A stretch of DNA of 64,000 bases from Cycas panzhihuaensis (Eukaryota; Cycadophyta): positions 216,635,741 through 216,699,740 of the forward strand of contig CM041465.1 in assembly GCA_023213395.1 (NCBI GenBank), written 5' to 3'. Below the pieces are notes generated by a model. The model searched no databases. It saw only the letters and a program-made list of their open reading frames with translations, and was not told the DNA's origin. Numbering within the stretch: position 1 is the first letter of the stretch; the number at the start of each line of letters is the position of its first letter. The position numbers and the translations under genes were made by a program. This document shows positions 50,207-61,600 of this stretch, piece after piece.

Positions 50207-52095
50207 TATGATGATGAATAAGTAGAAAAGATGATAGAAGTATGTGCCATTAACATGTATGGATAGTACACTTGGCACAATAAGGATGCAGAAATGAATA
50301 CTATGATGAGAAGATAAATAATAATTAAGTATTTTTTAATAACTATGAAGAATTAGTATAACCAATGATGCAAGAATAAGGCCTAATATAAAGATGATAA
50401 AGAGTGATGATATGTCATGCTACTAACCTCTAGCATATATTTAAATATAGATGAGGTTTTAATGCCTAAGGCTTCTAGTATACGATTAGGACCTTTACCT
50501 GCGATACCCACACCTGTGGTTGGTCATAAAATCTAAGTCATAGTGTAGCCTAGGTACTCCCAGTCCTTATCCAGTTCACTAGTAAGTAGCTATATACCTC
50601 CTCCAAAGAGTCAAATAGTATGTGTATGTTCCACAATTATGACGTATATTAGACTGGGTTAATTTTAATCTTGCATTAAGGTTTTAGTTATCCTTGCTAG
50701 TTATAAGGATAGTACTTGAAAGGAGCTCATAGGTAGGCTAACCTATCACTCTATGAGTATTCCAGTTAAGACTAGACCTAATATGAAACTCACAACTCCC
50801 TTAGGGCCTAAACTTTAGTCAACTATAGTCTATTTCAACTAAGGCAAGTGTGTGTATAAGTCAAGAACTAATAGTATAAATTGAACGTAATAGGTTTAAT
50901 TTAGGAAATATATAAATATGTTTGCGTTTATGTTGTTGAAATGAATTACTAATATATTGATACTTGCTTTTATGCTTTTGTCTATTAATATATATGCACA
51001 TAAACAAACATAAAAAGATGTTAAGTATAAACACTAGATTTTGCTACGATCCAGGTGTTTTACTATTATAATGAGTTTTTCTTTTTTTGTTAAGAAAAGG
51101 GAAAAAGCAAAAAACTTGAAATTTTACTTTTAAAATTAAATTTTAACTAAAAACGAAAGTATTAGGAAAAGTAAAATGAATCTAAATCTTCTGTTAAAAA
51201 CATCTATATGACCATGCAACTTTATGAATGGCTAAAACATTCTAGCTCAAAACTTCACTCTCTCAAATGATAGATCTTACTGTGGTGAGTCAAAAAAGCC
51301 TTCTAGCTAAACTTCTAAAAATGAGCAGAAATAGCCTAAAACTCGTCAAAACTGCTATGAGACTTTCCTTGGTAGAAATCTAAATTTTAAAGAAATATTT
51401 CTCTTTAGTATATCAAATCTGATAAAACTTAATTTATTGAATTCCTTTAGGCTAGATCTATTAAATCCCTGAAGAAATTTTGATATGCATTAAAAATTTT
51501 AAGAAAATTTCTCAAAAAATAGTCAAATTATGGCCAACTAAACTTCTAATTTTTTAAGTTGATCGAGGTAGAATTTAGAGATAATGTAGAAGATAAAAAT
51601 ATTTATCTTACTTGGGCATCCCTCCCTACAATTTTTTAGCCAAAATGGATAACTTTTGATTTTCATCTCTTGTATGGCTAAACAGTTTTTTTCTTAATGG
51701 TTTAAGCTTATTTTTGCCACCTACAAGTAGCTAAAAATTTACCCTATAGCTTTATAGCATAGATTTTATAACTGATAATTGATTTATGATAAAAAATCAA
51801 TAGAATATTCCTTAATAAATTTTAAAATTAGCTACAAAGATTGATTAAAAAACTATATTTTTTTTTAGTCTAAATCTAGGAAACCTTCTTTCGACTAATA
51901 ACTTTGATCCTCAATGCATTTGCAAATAAATAGAGGATATTGACATATGTTGTAAATGAAATATAAGCTTTGTATAATAAAAAGACACTCAAAATTTTAA
52001 AAATAATGAGTGCACTCTCAATACTTCACATTAAAAGTGAATGAGAGGCAAAATGACTCCATGCAAGTAGAATGGAGTGAATAGATCCACTTCTA
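50207..52095 (-). other. Element F untranslated leader
   Basis: 1.9 kb, non-coding, colinear with the G leader (56652-58630) in reverse complement. It contains the conserved block near 50495-50545. Confidence 0.7.
50490..50545 (-). promoter_or_regulatory. Conserved leader block (F copy)
   Basis: ACCTGCGATACCCACACCTG aligns with ACCCGCGATACTCG in D and the matching block in G. The CTTGG/CCAAG stem is mutated here. Confidence 0.5.
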
Positions 52096-52107
52096 GCTCA
52101 TATACCA
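52096..52107 (-). promoter_or_regulatory. PBS of element F
   Basis: The minus strand reads TGGTATATGAGC, 10 of 12 matches. Confidence 0.82.
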
Positions 52108-52109
52108 CA

Positions 52110-52421
52110 TCAAAGAATAATGGATCTAGGGAATAAATCACTCACATGTACACAATAGCAATGGAGAATGAAAAATAGATTAAACAAGATATGAGAGCAA
52201 AGCTTGGAGGTGAGAATGAATAATGACTTCCTCCTTGAAATTTTGTATTTTATTATTGAGGGTTAGTATTAGGGTTAGGATTTTCCTACCTAATGACATG
52301 AACTCAAAATTACATCTAAATACATATAAAGCATATTTCACTAAGAGATTAATGCTAACAATATATCATAAGGTTACTTAATTAATCTATACAAGTGACC
52401 TTGATATATTAATCTCTTTTA
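52110..52421 (-). repeat. 5' LTR of F (312 bp)
   Basis: Terminal TG/CA are both mutated (TA and GA on the minus strand). The limits are fixed by the target duplication. Confidence 0.9.
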
Positions 52422-52426
52422 CTTTT

Positions 52427-52985
52427 GTGAGCTTTCCATTTAGGAAGGTGCTCTTTAATACCAGGTGAGCTTTATGACACTCAACAAGGCTATGGGCATA
52501 CAATCTTACTTTATAAAGCCTTCTACAATTAACTAGCTTCCTTCTAGGTGGTATATCTGTCAGCTCCTAAGTTTTATTTTTAATGATAGCATTGATCTCT
52601 TCATCTATAGGTGCTTTCTATGTTTGGTCTTTAACTACCTTCTCAAATATAGAAGGTTCAAATGTTTTCAGGACACATATCATGAAGGAAAAATTTATAT
52701 AGTGTCTTATTTTTTTAAGGCCTTTTGGTAGCTATGGAAGAAGGAGAAACATCCTTTAGAAACTATTGTACCTACTTAAGAGGTGGATGAATGTTGGTAG
52801 CTTCCACCTAAAGGTCGTCAACTAAAATAGGTGACAAGGTTATGCTTGCTTGTGTTGTTGATGTGAAGGCTATTGGAATTGATGAAGGACCTAGAGTATA
52901 GGAGGAGGTTGGTATTGATGGCTCTAGAATTTATCCAAGAGATATTTGTAATACATTAACTTCATCTGCTACTACAATTTGAGTT
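52427..52985 (-). pseudogene. Element H RT start and linker (broken)
   Basis: The RT N-terminal end reaches DIKSTFLNGKLT at 52427-52470, with the first catalytic Asp of the QxDIK motif. It is then cut by the F insertion point. The rest of RT is missing even on the other side of F. Upstream (52640-52985) is a low-conservation linker with proline-rich pieces such as VLAPSSIPIAF-like sequence. Confidence 0.72.
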
Positions 52986-53910
52986 TAAGATAAAGTCAAG
53001 TCTTGTACATCCTCTGTAAATATTATATCTTGAGTTATATATACTTGGTTCCTAATGGTATCAAATATTTTATAGGCTTTACAACTAGGTATATAACCAA
53101 ATAAGGTGCATTTTAGGCTCTTATCATCAAGCTTCTTCTTGTTGTCTTTTGGAACAAGTTTATATATCATGCATCTGAAAATCTTTAAGTGTGCTACGGT
53201 TAGTTTTTGTCCTAACCAAGCTTCTTCATGAGTGATATTCCTAACTGCAACTATCAGACTAATGTTAGTTAGGTATATAGCTATGGCAATGGTATTAGCC
53301 TAAAATCTAGTGGCAAGATTGATGGTACTAAGCATGGTTTTTTCTTTATTCACCAATGTCTAATTCATCCTTTTGGCTACACCATTTTGTTGTGGTATAA
53401 GGGGTACTGAGAATTGGTGTTAGATGCCATGTTCCTTATAAAAGTTATTAAAATGATTAAAAATATACTCATTACTATTATTTGATCTAAGGGTGTTGAT
53501 TATCATACTACTTATATTTTCAACAGCAGCTTTGAACTCTTTGAATTTGTCTAGGACTTGGTACTTGTTTCTCAAGAAGTAGACCTACACTTTTCTTGAG
53601 AAGTCATCTATGAAGGTGATGAAATACAGGCTTTTATTAAGTGATTGAATGAACATGGGTCCACAAATATCTGAGTGGACTAACTCTAATAGTTTTGAGA
53701 CTCTCCATGTATTCTTGGAAGGAAATTTTTCTCTCTACTACTTTCCCTTTAGGCATGCCTCACATATGCTACTATATCTCTTAATTTTGGGTAAACCATA
53801 TACCATTTGAAGCTAAGACATAAGGTTTAAGATTTGCATATTTAAATGACGAAGGCGTTGATACCATAATTGGTCTTTAGTGTTATTTAAGGTGACAATA
53901 TCCTTTGAAT
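52985..53910 (-). pseudogene. Element H integrase and GAG-pre (broken)
   Basis: The GAG-pre motif reads LWYQRLRHLNMQILNLMS (53813-53870), where the family has WHQRLGHLN, so a zinc His is Tyr and Gly is Arg. The core includes LVHSDICGPMFIQSL near 53640-53690 and the family's LRSNNSNEYIF near 53470-53500, where the second Asp appears as Asn. The C-terminal piece at 52985-53170 is open and gives KLDDKSLKCTLFGYIPSCKAYKIF and DIIFTED. It would have inserted element DNA. Confidence 0.78.
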
Positions 53911-54420
53911 ATGAGCATTCACCTAGTTCTTGAATACAGTGGAATTCTTCAACAATTACATCTTTCCCTTTATTAAATTTAGTAGTATTAGCCATTGAGC
54001 AAGATTTATTTTGATGATGAATGGCAAGGGAGATACTATTTAGCTTGTATAAACCACCATCTCCATGTCCTGTGGTCACAAATTTAATGGTTGCATGATC
54101 TATAATTTTACAAATACCTTGGCTAAGAAGGACATCTAGATTCTACTTATCCCTTTGGCTGATAGAGAGTAGATTCATATTCATTCTTGGAATAAGGAAC
54201 ACATTATTGATGTGATGCTTCATATTGGAATCTTTTCATACTGTTAGATCCCTACTAATTTTGGTCATATTATGAATTAAATTATCACCAAATGTGACTA
54301 TTTGGCTACTTATTAGGTAGGTCTCTTCCAACATCTTTTCTGATCCAGTCATATGTCTAGTTGTACTTGAATTAAGGAGCCATGTGTTATCATCAAGTTG
54401 ATAAGTTAGAGCTATAATAA
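53910..54420 (-). pseudogene. Element H protease (broken)
   Basis: The catalytic motif reads WLLNSSTTRHMT where copia proteases have WLLDSGATxHMT. The catalytic Asp has become Asn (54371-54373) and the Gly has become Ser, both G-to-A. The remainder follows with VTFGDNL, NNVFLIPRMNMNLLSIS and CSYSKDIVTL. Confidence 0.83.
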
Positions 54421-55780
54421 ATAGGTTGTGGGAGGAGGAATCCTAATTGTCTTCCACATTACTTCCTTATTGTTGAATGTTTTATTGGTTCATTTGATTT
54501 TTATTGGGGAACTACTACCTATTCTATGGTCTTTAACCTTGAGTAGGTCTTGGATTCTAATTCTATTGGTAGACTTGGCCTTATGGTTGAAATGATGCCC
54601 CTTCTTATAGATAGAAAAGGCCTCCTTGCTATGAAATAGGGCTATCTTATTAGAAGTAGAGGGCTCCTTATTATAAAATAGGACCACCTTATTATGGGAA
54701 AGGGGGCCCTTATGGAGGGCATGGTCCTCCTTGTTGATATCCTTGTCTCTATTGAGGGGTAGCTTAGACCTCCTTATTGATATGATTGTTCTCTTTATTG
54801 ATAAAGTAGGGCTGGTTATTAATAATATAGGATAGATTATAGGAAGTTAGGCCCATAAGTTTAACTCCCTTGATTTTGCAAGAGTTACAAATTAGCTTGA
54901 CATCTCTTACATTCAACAGTGAGGTGTCTAATTTTTCCATAGTAAAGGCAGGTGACATTTGGTCTACTCTACTGGTTCTTTTAAGGTTGAGTCTGTGGTT
55001 GGTTCTAGGGATACTGTGGTTACTAACTTGGATTTGAGGAGGTACCAACTGGTTTTTATTGCTACTAAGTTGGCTGTTGATGTGGCTCTTGAGGGATGGT
55101 GAGAGAGTCTAATTGTTAAGCTAGATTCTAGTGATGACTAGGTTGCTAAGTTGCTCTGTTCACAGTCTTATTTTTTTCTAAATTACGGGTTGTAAAGGAA
55201 GGGGCCGAGTCAGATATAGATATAATCCTAAGTCAATTGAGTATGTTCTCTTCTCATAATAAGAGCCCCTCAAAGGTTATAAAGTCTATTTTTAAATAAT
55301 TATCATGAAGTTTATAGACAAAAGAGCTATATTCTATAGGTAAAATGTTTAGGATGTTAGCTATTAAGTCATGATTTGAAGGTGGTTCACCTAAAATTAT
55401 CAACTAGTTCCTAATGGTTTTTACTTCAATCAAATGAGTTATAATAGTGCCTATAAAAGGTATGGCAAATAGGCAGACTTTAAGGGTCAAGAACCTAGAT
55501 TTATCATTTCTCTCATAGAGGGCACAAAGGATGGTCCATGTCTCATGAGATGTTTGGTCATTTCTATATTTTGATTTACTTGGTCTTCAATCACCAAGTG
55601 GAGGAAGGATAAAGCAAAATTATCCTTAGCTTTAAAGTTAGGTAAGGCTATAGGATCAAGGGGAATTAAGGTGTCAAGATCGTTGGGATCTTGAGTTGGT
55701 CTAAGAAGGGGTATGTCTCCATTAACATAAGCCCAAAAGTCATTTATGATTAGTAAGTTTTTGACTTTTTTTCATGGTAT
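54420..55780 (-). pseudogene. Element H gag with zinc knuckle (broken)
   Basis: Start near 55775 (MKKSQKLTNHK). The UBN2-like capsid part has LPIEYSSFVYKLHDNYLK near 55290-55350 and an LLL-stop-EENIL stretch. The knuckle at about 54909-54950 reads CLYYGKIRHLTVEC: the second Cys is Tyr, the other three ligands are kept. A long Lys/Asn-rich region (54490-54900) with repeated NK-containing units separates it from the protease. Stops are present throughout. Confidence 0.75.
54490..54790 (-). repeat. Imperfect repeats in H gag tail
   Basis: Short diverged units of the type NKxALFxxKEA recur, encoded by related 40-50-bp DNA units (CTTATTATxxAATAGGxCxACC on the plus strand). This suggests an expanded Asn/Lys-rich linker. 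Confidence 0.5.
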
Positions 55781-56329
55781 AAAATTGTTAATACCATTAA
55801 GTTTAATTGTATTGGATAATAGTATTTGTAATGTTATTTTTCTAAGGTTATTATTTTATTTTATTTTTGTCTTTAGGGTTTATATAGCTGTGTACTAATC
55901 TACCTAAGGGACTTATAAACTAGAGTTCTAAGTAGTAAGGGTCTCCAAGAAAGTTCTTAGTTACTATTCTATCTAGAGGCACCTATCCATAAGCGGTAAA
56001 TGAGAGAGCCTATATATAGGTATATGAGCTCAAAGCTCTATATACCTTAGTACATGGGTTATAATGAAGGTTTAAGACCCCAATGATTTGTTTCCCTACC
56101 TGCATTAAACTTATGCCTAGCGATAGATCTAACAGTGAGAACTTAACTAACTGAGGCGCTCACCCCCTTCGGGTCTAACCTGGTCTCCAAACTCTCATAA
56201 GAAAGGTATACACCTTAGCCTACCACATATTACACCTTATAGCTAATGGTTTCCTCAGTAAATTAGAGTACACCAATGACGTATATGGGGTGGTAATTTC
56301 AGAGGTCCTAATTGTTTCCCTTATAAGGT
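55781..56329 (-). other. Element H leader, interrupted by G
   Basis: Non-coding. It includes a CTCACCCCCTTCGGGTCTAA segment (56159-56178) that reappears after the other end of element G at 63974-63993. Confidence 0.6.
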
Positions 56330-56637
56330 TGGAATAAATGTATCAAGGTCATTTGTATAGATTAATTATGTCACCTTAGGATATATTATTAACATTAGTC
56401 TCTTAATAAAATGTACTTTATGTGCATTTAAATGTAATTTCAGGTTCATATCATTAGGTAGAAAAATCCTAACCCTAATGCTCACCCTCAATAATAAAAA
56501 GTGAAATCTCAAGGAGGGAGTCATAATTCATTCTCACCTCCAAGCTTGCTCTCATATCTTGTTTCATCTTCTTTTTCATTCTCCATTGCCATTGTGTGCA
56601 TGTGAGTGATTTATCTCCTAGATCCGTCCTTCCTTCA
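56330..56637 (+). repeat. 5' LTR of G (308 bp)
   Basis: Starts TGGAATAAATGTATCAAGG and ends CCTTCCTTCA. Confidence 0.9.
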
Positions 56638-56639
56638 TG

Positions 56640-56651
56640 TGGTATCAGAGC
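56640..56651 (+). promoter_or_regulatory. PBS of element G
   Basis: A perfect TGGTATCAGAGC, two bases after the LTR. Confidence 0.95.
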
Positions 56652-57781
56652 TAGAAGAGGATCTATTCACTCCATTCCACTTGCATGGAGTCATTTTGCC
56701 TTTCCCTTAGCTTCAATGTGAAGTATTGAGAGTGCATTCATTATTTTTTAACATTTTGAGAGTTTAAAATTATAGTATTTTGAATGTTGTTGCTTTGTCC
56801 ATGTGTGAAAAAATTTAGAGGTGAAGAATACAGGTTTTTAAAGCCGTTCAGCTGCCAGAACAGTCCCAGAAGCATTAAAGGCCCAAAATTTCATAAAAAT
56901 TTGACCATCTCAGAATTTGATAAAATTTGGCATGCAAGGTCTCATTGACTAGAGGATCATGTTTATCTTCTAGAGAAACTTCATATTTAGCCTAAAACAG
57001 TGAGTTTTAGCTGTGACAAAAGGGTAAATTTTGTGGATAAGTGATTTAAAGCACTTTTCTTAATGAAATATTTTAATTATAACTTGAAGATCTAAAAGTT
57101 TTATTAAGGGATCTAGTATATTTATGTATTAAGATCAGTTTAAGATAAATCTCATCAAATGTCATCCACTGGTTAGTGAGATCTATGTAGTTTTCTCATG
57201 GTTGCTAATTTTGCCTACTCAACCCCACAAAGGACCTTGCAAGGGCATTTCGGGCAAGTTTTTGGTAGATTTTGTAGGTGGTACACAGGGTAAAGTTAAT
57301 GTATATTTCAAAAAATAACTTTTGACATATTGAAGTTTAGATTCTGAGATAGTTGATCTGGCATGATTTTACTTTGGTGCTTTTTCGGGCAGAAAAGTTT
57401 TTGTGCCTTTTTTGAAATATGACTTCACAACTCTATCAGAAACAACATTCTGAATACTTTTTCCTTCTGTTATAAATTTAGATTTCATCATTTAGGCCTT
57501 CATATTTATAATTTTTAAAAATTTACCCATTTATCATTATTTATAAATTTTGTGAAAAAATCACAAAATAGGGCAAAATAATATGCATATAAATTTAGAA
57601 AAATCATCATTTTAGCAGCAAGTTAATCCACTTTTTAGCTCATTGTGGCTTTTGTATCAAAACTTCCAAAATAATATTTGGAAACATTGTACTAAAGCAA
57701 GGGAAACCTTAGATCGGAAGTAACATCTGGTTCTCCTACTAAATCTAGTATGCTTTTCTATTTGCACACATAGCATAAATC

Positions 57782-57865
57782 ATCACAAAAGCAGCAACAA
57801 TAATAAAACATCGCAAAAGAAGCAACAATAATAAAGCATCACAAAAGTAGCAATAACAATAAAGC
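57782..57865 (+). repeat. 28-bp tandem repeat, three units
   Basis: Three adjacent 28-bp units rich in CAAAAGCAGCAACAATAATA. F shows no such array at the corresponding place. Confidence 0.9.
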
Positions 57866-58295
57866 AAGCAAATACATTTGGTAAGTTTCTATTTCAGTTT
57901 TCAGTTATACAGAAACATCTTACACTATTCCTAAAAAGAATTTCATCCATACGATCTATACTGCCAGTTCTTGACTTATGCGCACACTCGCCTTGGTGGA
58001 AATAGACCAAGGTTGGTCGAAGTCTAGGATCTAAAGGAGGTGTGAGTTTCATACTAGGTCTGGTCTTAACCAGAATAGTGGTGGAGGGACAGGTTAGCCA
58101 TACCTACGGCCTCCAATTAGGGATAATCCTGATAACCACCCAAAAAAACTAAAAACCTTAATGCAAGATTAAAATTAACTTGGTCTAATATCTGTCATAG
58201 CCATGAGATACGCAGTACCGTTTGACTCTTCAGAAGAGGTATATAGCTGCTCATTGGTGAACTGGGTGAGAACTGGGAGTACCTGGGCTCCACTG

Positions 58296-58350
58296 TGACT
58301 TGGATTTCATCACCAAGCACAGGTGTGAGTATCGCGGGTAAATGCCCTAA
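58296..58350 (+). promoter_or_regulatory. Conserved leader block with hairpin (G copy)
   Basis: CTTGG (58299-58303) and CCAAG (58313-58317) can pair around ATTTCATCA. ATCGCGGGTAAAT follows. The block is nearly identical in D and recognisable in F, within otherwise weakly conserved leaders. Confidence 0.6.
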
Positions 58351-58630
58351 TCATATACTAGAAGCCTTAGGCATCGAAACCTCACCTACATTTGGACATA
58401 AGTGAGAGGTTAGTGGCATGACACATCATCACTCTTTGCCAGCTCTACATTAGGCCTCATTCTTACATCATTACTTATATTCATTTTTTATATAATTGTT
58501 AAAAAATAGTTAATCATTGCTTGCTTCTCATCATAACAATTATTTCTACATCCATATTGCGTCAGGTGTACTAGCCACACGTGTGAGTGGCACATACTTC
58601 TATCGTCTCTTCTACTTCTTCATCATCACC

Positions 58631-59590
58631 ATATCATCTCAATTCAAGCAAAATGTTAGCTACATATTGAAAGGCAAAGAAAATTGGGATATATGGTACA
58701 CTGGAATTACAAATGCTACAAAGTATGAAGGCCTTTGCAAAGCCCACCTGCAGCCCACACCCAGCATACCAGCAATGGCTACAACATCTGCTTTCAATGG
58801 ATCCACCCCAAGACTCCTGGATGCTCTGACTAAACTACAATGGGAGATAGATGATGAAAAGATTCGTGTAGAAATTTTGTTGGTCATTGATCACTCCTTG
58901 CACAACTTGATAAACGAAGAGGAACATGATACAACCTGGAAGGTCCTAGAAGTTCTTAGAAAGAACTTTGATACAAAGTCAGATTTAGAATTTGTTCATC
59001 TTGTTTTGAAAATAAATAAATTAAAAATGTAGAAAGGATGATCTCATGAGACAATAAATCTCCTTTGATGAATCAAATAGGCAATTGACAAAGACTTTAA
59101 GACCTAATGCATCACTTGGGCATTTTTGATCCAATCATGTTTACATGTCCCTAACTATAAAAACTTGCTTGGAAGTCTTCAATTTAGTGGAACATTGAAG
59201 ATACTCAACTTCCAAGCACTTGCTGAGAAGTTCATAGAATTTAACAAGACCTTTGATATAAACTTTGTAGCCTCTGACTCTCTTCTAAATGCAGCCTTTG
59301 AGATAGAAGAAGAAGTTTGCTATAGAAAAAATCAAGGTCCTTCTCATGGCAGAGGAAATAACCGAGCAAGAGGAAGAGGAAGAAATATGGGAAATCGTCC
59401 ACAAGGTCAATCAAACCCTCAATCATAACCTCGATAGTTTCAAGGCCAAGGGCCACCTCAACAAAGAGCAAGATAGTCAAGCCAAACCAGCACTTCTTCA
59501 AGGACTGGTAATCAAACTATTATATCTTATTAGTGTAACCGTAGAGGATACTTAGTAAAAGATTACAGAACTGCCACTTATAAGATGGCC
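58631..59590 (+). pseudogene. Element G gag with zinc knuckle (nearly intact, broken)
   Basis: The family ATG (seen in D) is ATA here (58631-58633). An otherwise open frame carries NVSYILKGKENWDIWYTGI and the UBN2-like LLVIDHSLHNLINEEEHDTTW up to a TAG at 59030. The frame resumes with LGSLQFSGTLKILNFQ, EFNKTFDINFVASDS and an Arg/Gly-rich SHGRGNNRARGRGRN tail. The zinc knuckle at 59525-59566 reads S-Y-stop-CNRRGYLVKDY, so three of four ligands are lost. Gag packages RNA; this one could not bind zinc or be translated whole. Confidence 0.86.
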
Positions 59591-60247
59591 AAGTTCTAAC
59601 CAAAACATGAAGCTCACAATGTTGAAGAAACTTGTGAAGAATCCTTTAGTGGTGCAGGTTTTGCACAAGTACACATTCAAAGAATTGAGGGATCTTCAAC
59701 ATCAAATGCCATTGACTAACCAAAGAGATTCTTTGAAGCTCGATGTGGATATATCACTTGTGAATTCCCTTTACCAATACTAAGCCCTATTGGAATTGCC
59801 AATAGTGTGGCTTCAATCGATAGATAGTGGATTATGGACATAGGATCAACTCAACATATGACATACAATTATAGTCTATATCAAACATTTGACTCAAATG
59901 TTCATGGAGTTGTTCACATGGCTAATAAATTAGAATAACCTGTTGAAGGAATTAGCAACATTCGCCTGAAACTCCCAGGCTTAGAAGATTTTACATTTCT
60001 TGATGTCTTATACATACCCAATCTCAAACAAAACTTACTTTCTTTATCCGCACTTGTTTCTCATGGATTTGATCTGAGTGTAACCGCAAATGACTAGACT
60101 CTTAAGGACATTCACCATCCAACTAATCAGGTGGTTTTGACTGGACACCTCTCTGGAAAACTCTTTCGACTGAATGGCTCTCCATCTTCTGAAGCCCATT
60201 GTGCCTAAAGCCCTTGTACCAATGAAGAATTTACATTTAATTCCATC
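59590..60247 (+). pseudogene. Element G protease (broken)
   Basis: The motif WIMDIGST at 59828-59851 keeps the catalytic Asp (59837-59839), but the usual Ser/Thr is Ile. It is followed by FDSNVHGVVHMANKLE with a stop, and LKLPGLEDFTFLDVLYIP, LLSLSALVSHGFDLSV. A stop precedes the motif (59825-59827). It would cleave the polyprotein. Confidence 0.84.
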
Positions 60248-61228
60248 TTGACCCATACAACGTTATCACCAGAAGCTCTTTGGCATGCTCGTATTGGCCA
60301 TGTTCACATTGATAGATTTAGAGATCTTTCTAACACTCTTTCAAACCTTCTAAAGTTTTCCTCTAAGCCCTTTAAATGTAAAGCTTGTATCATTACCAAA
60401 TCTCATCGACAAGCCTTTCCCAGAAGTCAGTGGAAATCGAGTCATCCATTACAATTGGTACACTCTAATTTGTGTGGGCCAATGCCCATATCTTCACTGA
60501 AGGATAAGCTATATTACATCTCTTTCATTGATGATTTCACTAGAAAAGTATAGGTAGCTTTTCTACACAAGAAAGATGAAGCATTTCGTATATTCAAAGA
60601 ATTTAAAGCCCTCACTAAAAAAGAGTTAGGTTATTAACTCAAATATCTTTGAACTGGTAATGGTGGTGAATATACCTCACATGAGTTTGAAAGCTACCTT
60701 CAAGACAATAGCATCAAGCATCAAACAACGTTAGCAAGTACCCCACAACAAAATAGAGTTGTTGAGTGCATGAACAGGACAATCATGAACATGGCTCATG
60801 CTATGTTAATATATAAAAATGTACCTATCTATTTATAGGCTGAAGCAATCTGGATAGTTGTTTATTATCTCAATGTTGTTATCCCATCAAAGGAAGCATA
60901 ATCACCTAATGAAAAGTGGTCAGGACAAGCCCCCATTGTTCACTACTTTAAATTTTTTGGCTCTACATGTTATGCCCATATTCTGGATGCAGATCGAAAT
61001 AAACTCCAGCCAAGAGAACTTAAAGGCATCCTTGTTAGATACCCTATGGATAAGAAAGGGTATAAGGTCTACATATTTTCACAACGAAAAATCATTGTTA
61101 CTAGAGATATCATTTTTACGGACATAGAGGATCAGTTACTTAAATTAGACTCCATAGTACCCTCACGCCGCTATAATAATATTGTCAAGTATAATGTTCA
61201 GATTCTAAAATTTGAGGGGGAGGGATAG
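60248..61228 (+). pseudogene. Element G integrase with GAG-pre zinc region (broken)
   Basis: An open 101-codon piece (60248-60553) holds the zinc region: LWHARIGHVHIDRF and KCKACI, all HHCC ligands kept. It also holds the start of the core. The first catalytic position reads LVHSNLCGPM: Asp has become Asn (60467-60469). The second reads TGNGGEYTS: Asp has become Gly (60656-60658), with a TGA two codons earlier where the family has Arg. The Glu in RVVECMNRT is kept (60764-60766). The C-terminal part reads FKFFGSTCYAHIL and KGILVRYPMDKKGYKVYI. The gene is inactive. Confidence 0.88.
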
Positions 61229-61600
61229 ACATAAATTACTCTAAATGTTGGAAGATGACAATAGATCCTTGGAGGATACAAGTTGTGACTTTGAACCAAT
61301 GAGTGCACATCCAGCACCATCTTTTGAAGATAACAGAGTTGACAAAGGCAAAGCCATTATAAAAGAACCATCCTCTCCACCTTCAGTTGACAAAGGCAAA
61401 ACAGTGGTAGAAGGACCATATTCCTCAATCACATCAGCATCCTTCTCACAAAATAATCATTTTAATGAATATGATGAGAACCAAGAAGTTGGGGAAATAA
61501 GGACATCATTCCCAACTCAAGGATCTCGAGAAGTCTGCTAGGTCAATAAGGACATACGACTAGATGAGGTGGGCAAAATTGGCACTCGAAGTGCTTATAG
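61228..61600 (+). pseudogene. Element G integrase-RT linker
   Basis: An open 98-codon stretch (61245-61541) that is Ser/Pro-rich and acidic and lies between integrase and RT. It contains two imperfect units starting VDKGK (61340 and 61388) followed by a Pro-rich spacer. No catalytic function is expected. Confidence 0.72.

Larger units (their letters stand above)
44895..52421 (-). mobile_element. Full-length copia element F nested in H
   Basis: LTRs are at 44895-45205 and 52110-52421, with a PBS at 52096-52107. The flanking duplication is CTTTT (44890-44894 and 52422-52426). All copia domains are present but broken. LTRs differ at about 44 of 312 positions by hand count. Flanks on both sides are copia element H in the same orientation, so F inserted into H. 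F is the same subfamily as G, in opposite orientation. Confidence 0.92.
52422..56329 (-). mobile_element. Copia element H, 5' portion between F and G
   Basis: Carries, on the minus strand, leader, gag, zinc knuckle, protease, integrase and the first part of RT. It continues beyond F at 44269-44894. The 5' LTR and PBS are not seen; the leader is interrupted by element G at 56330. Its domain sequences differ from D/F/G (for example LWYQRLRHLNMQ), so it is a separate copia lineage. Confidence 0.83.
56652..58630 (+). other. Element G untranslated leader (2 kb)
   Basis: Non-coding leader, colinear with those of D and F. It contains a 28-bp tandem repeat (57782-57865) and the conserved hairpin block (58296-58350). 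Confidence 0.75.
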
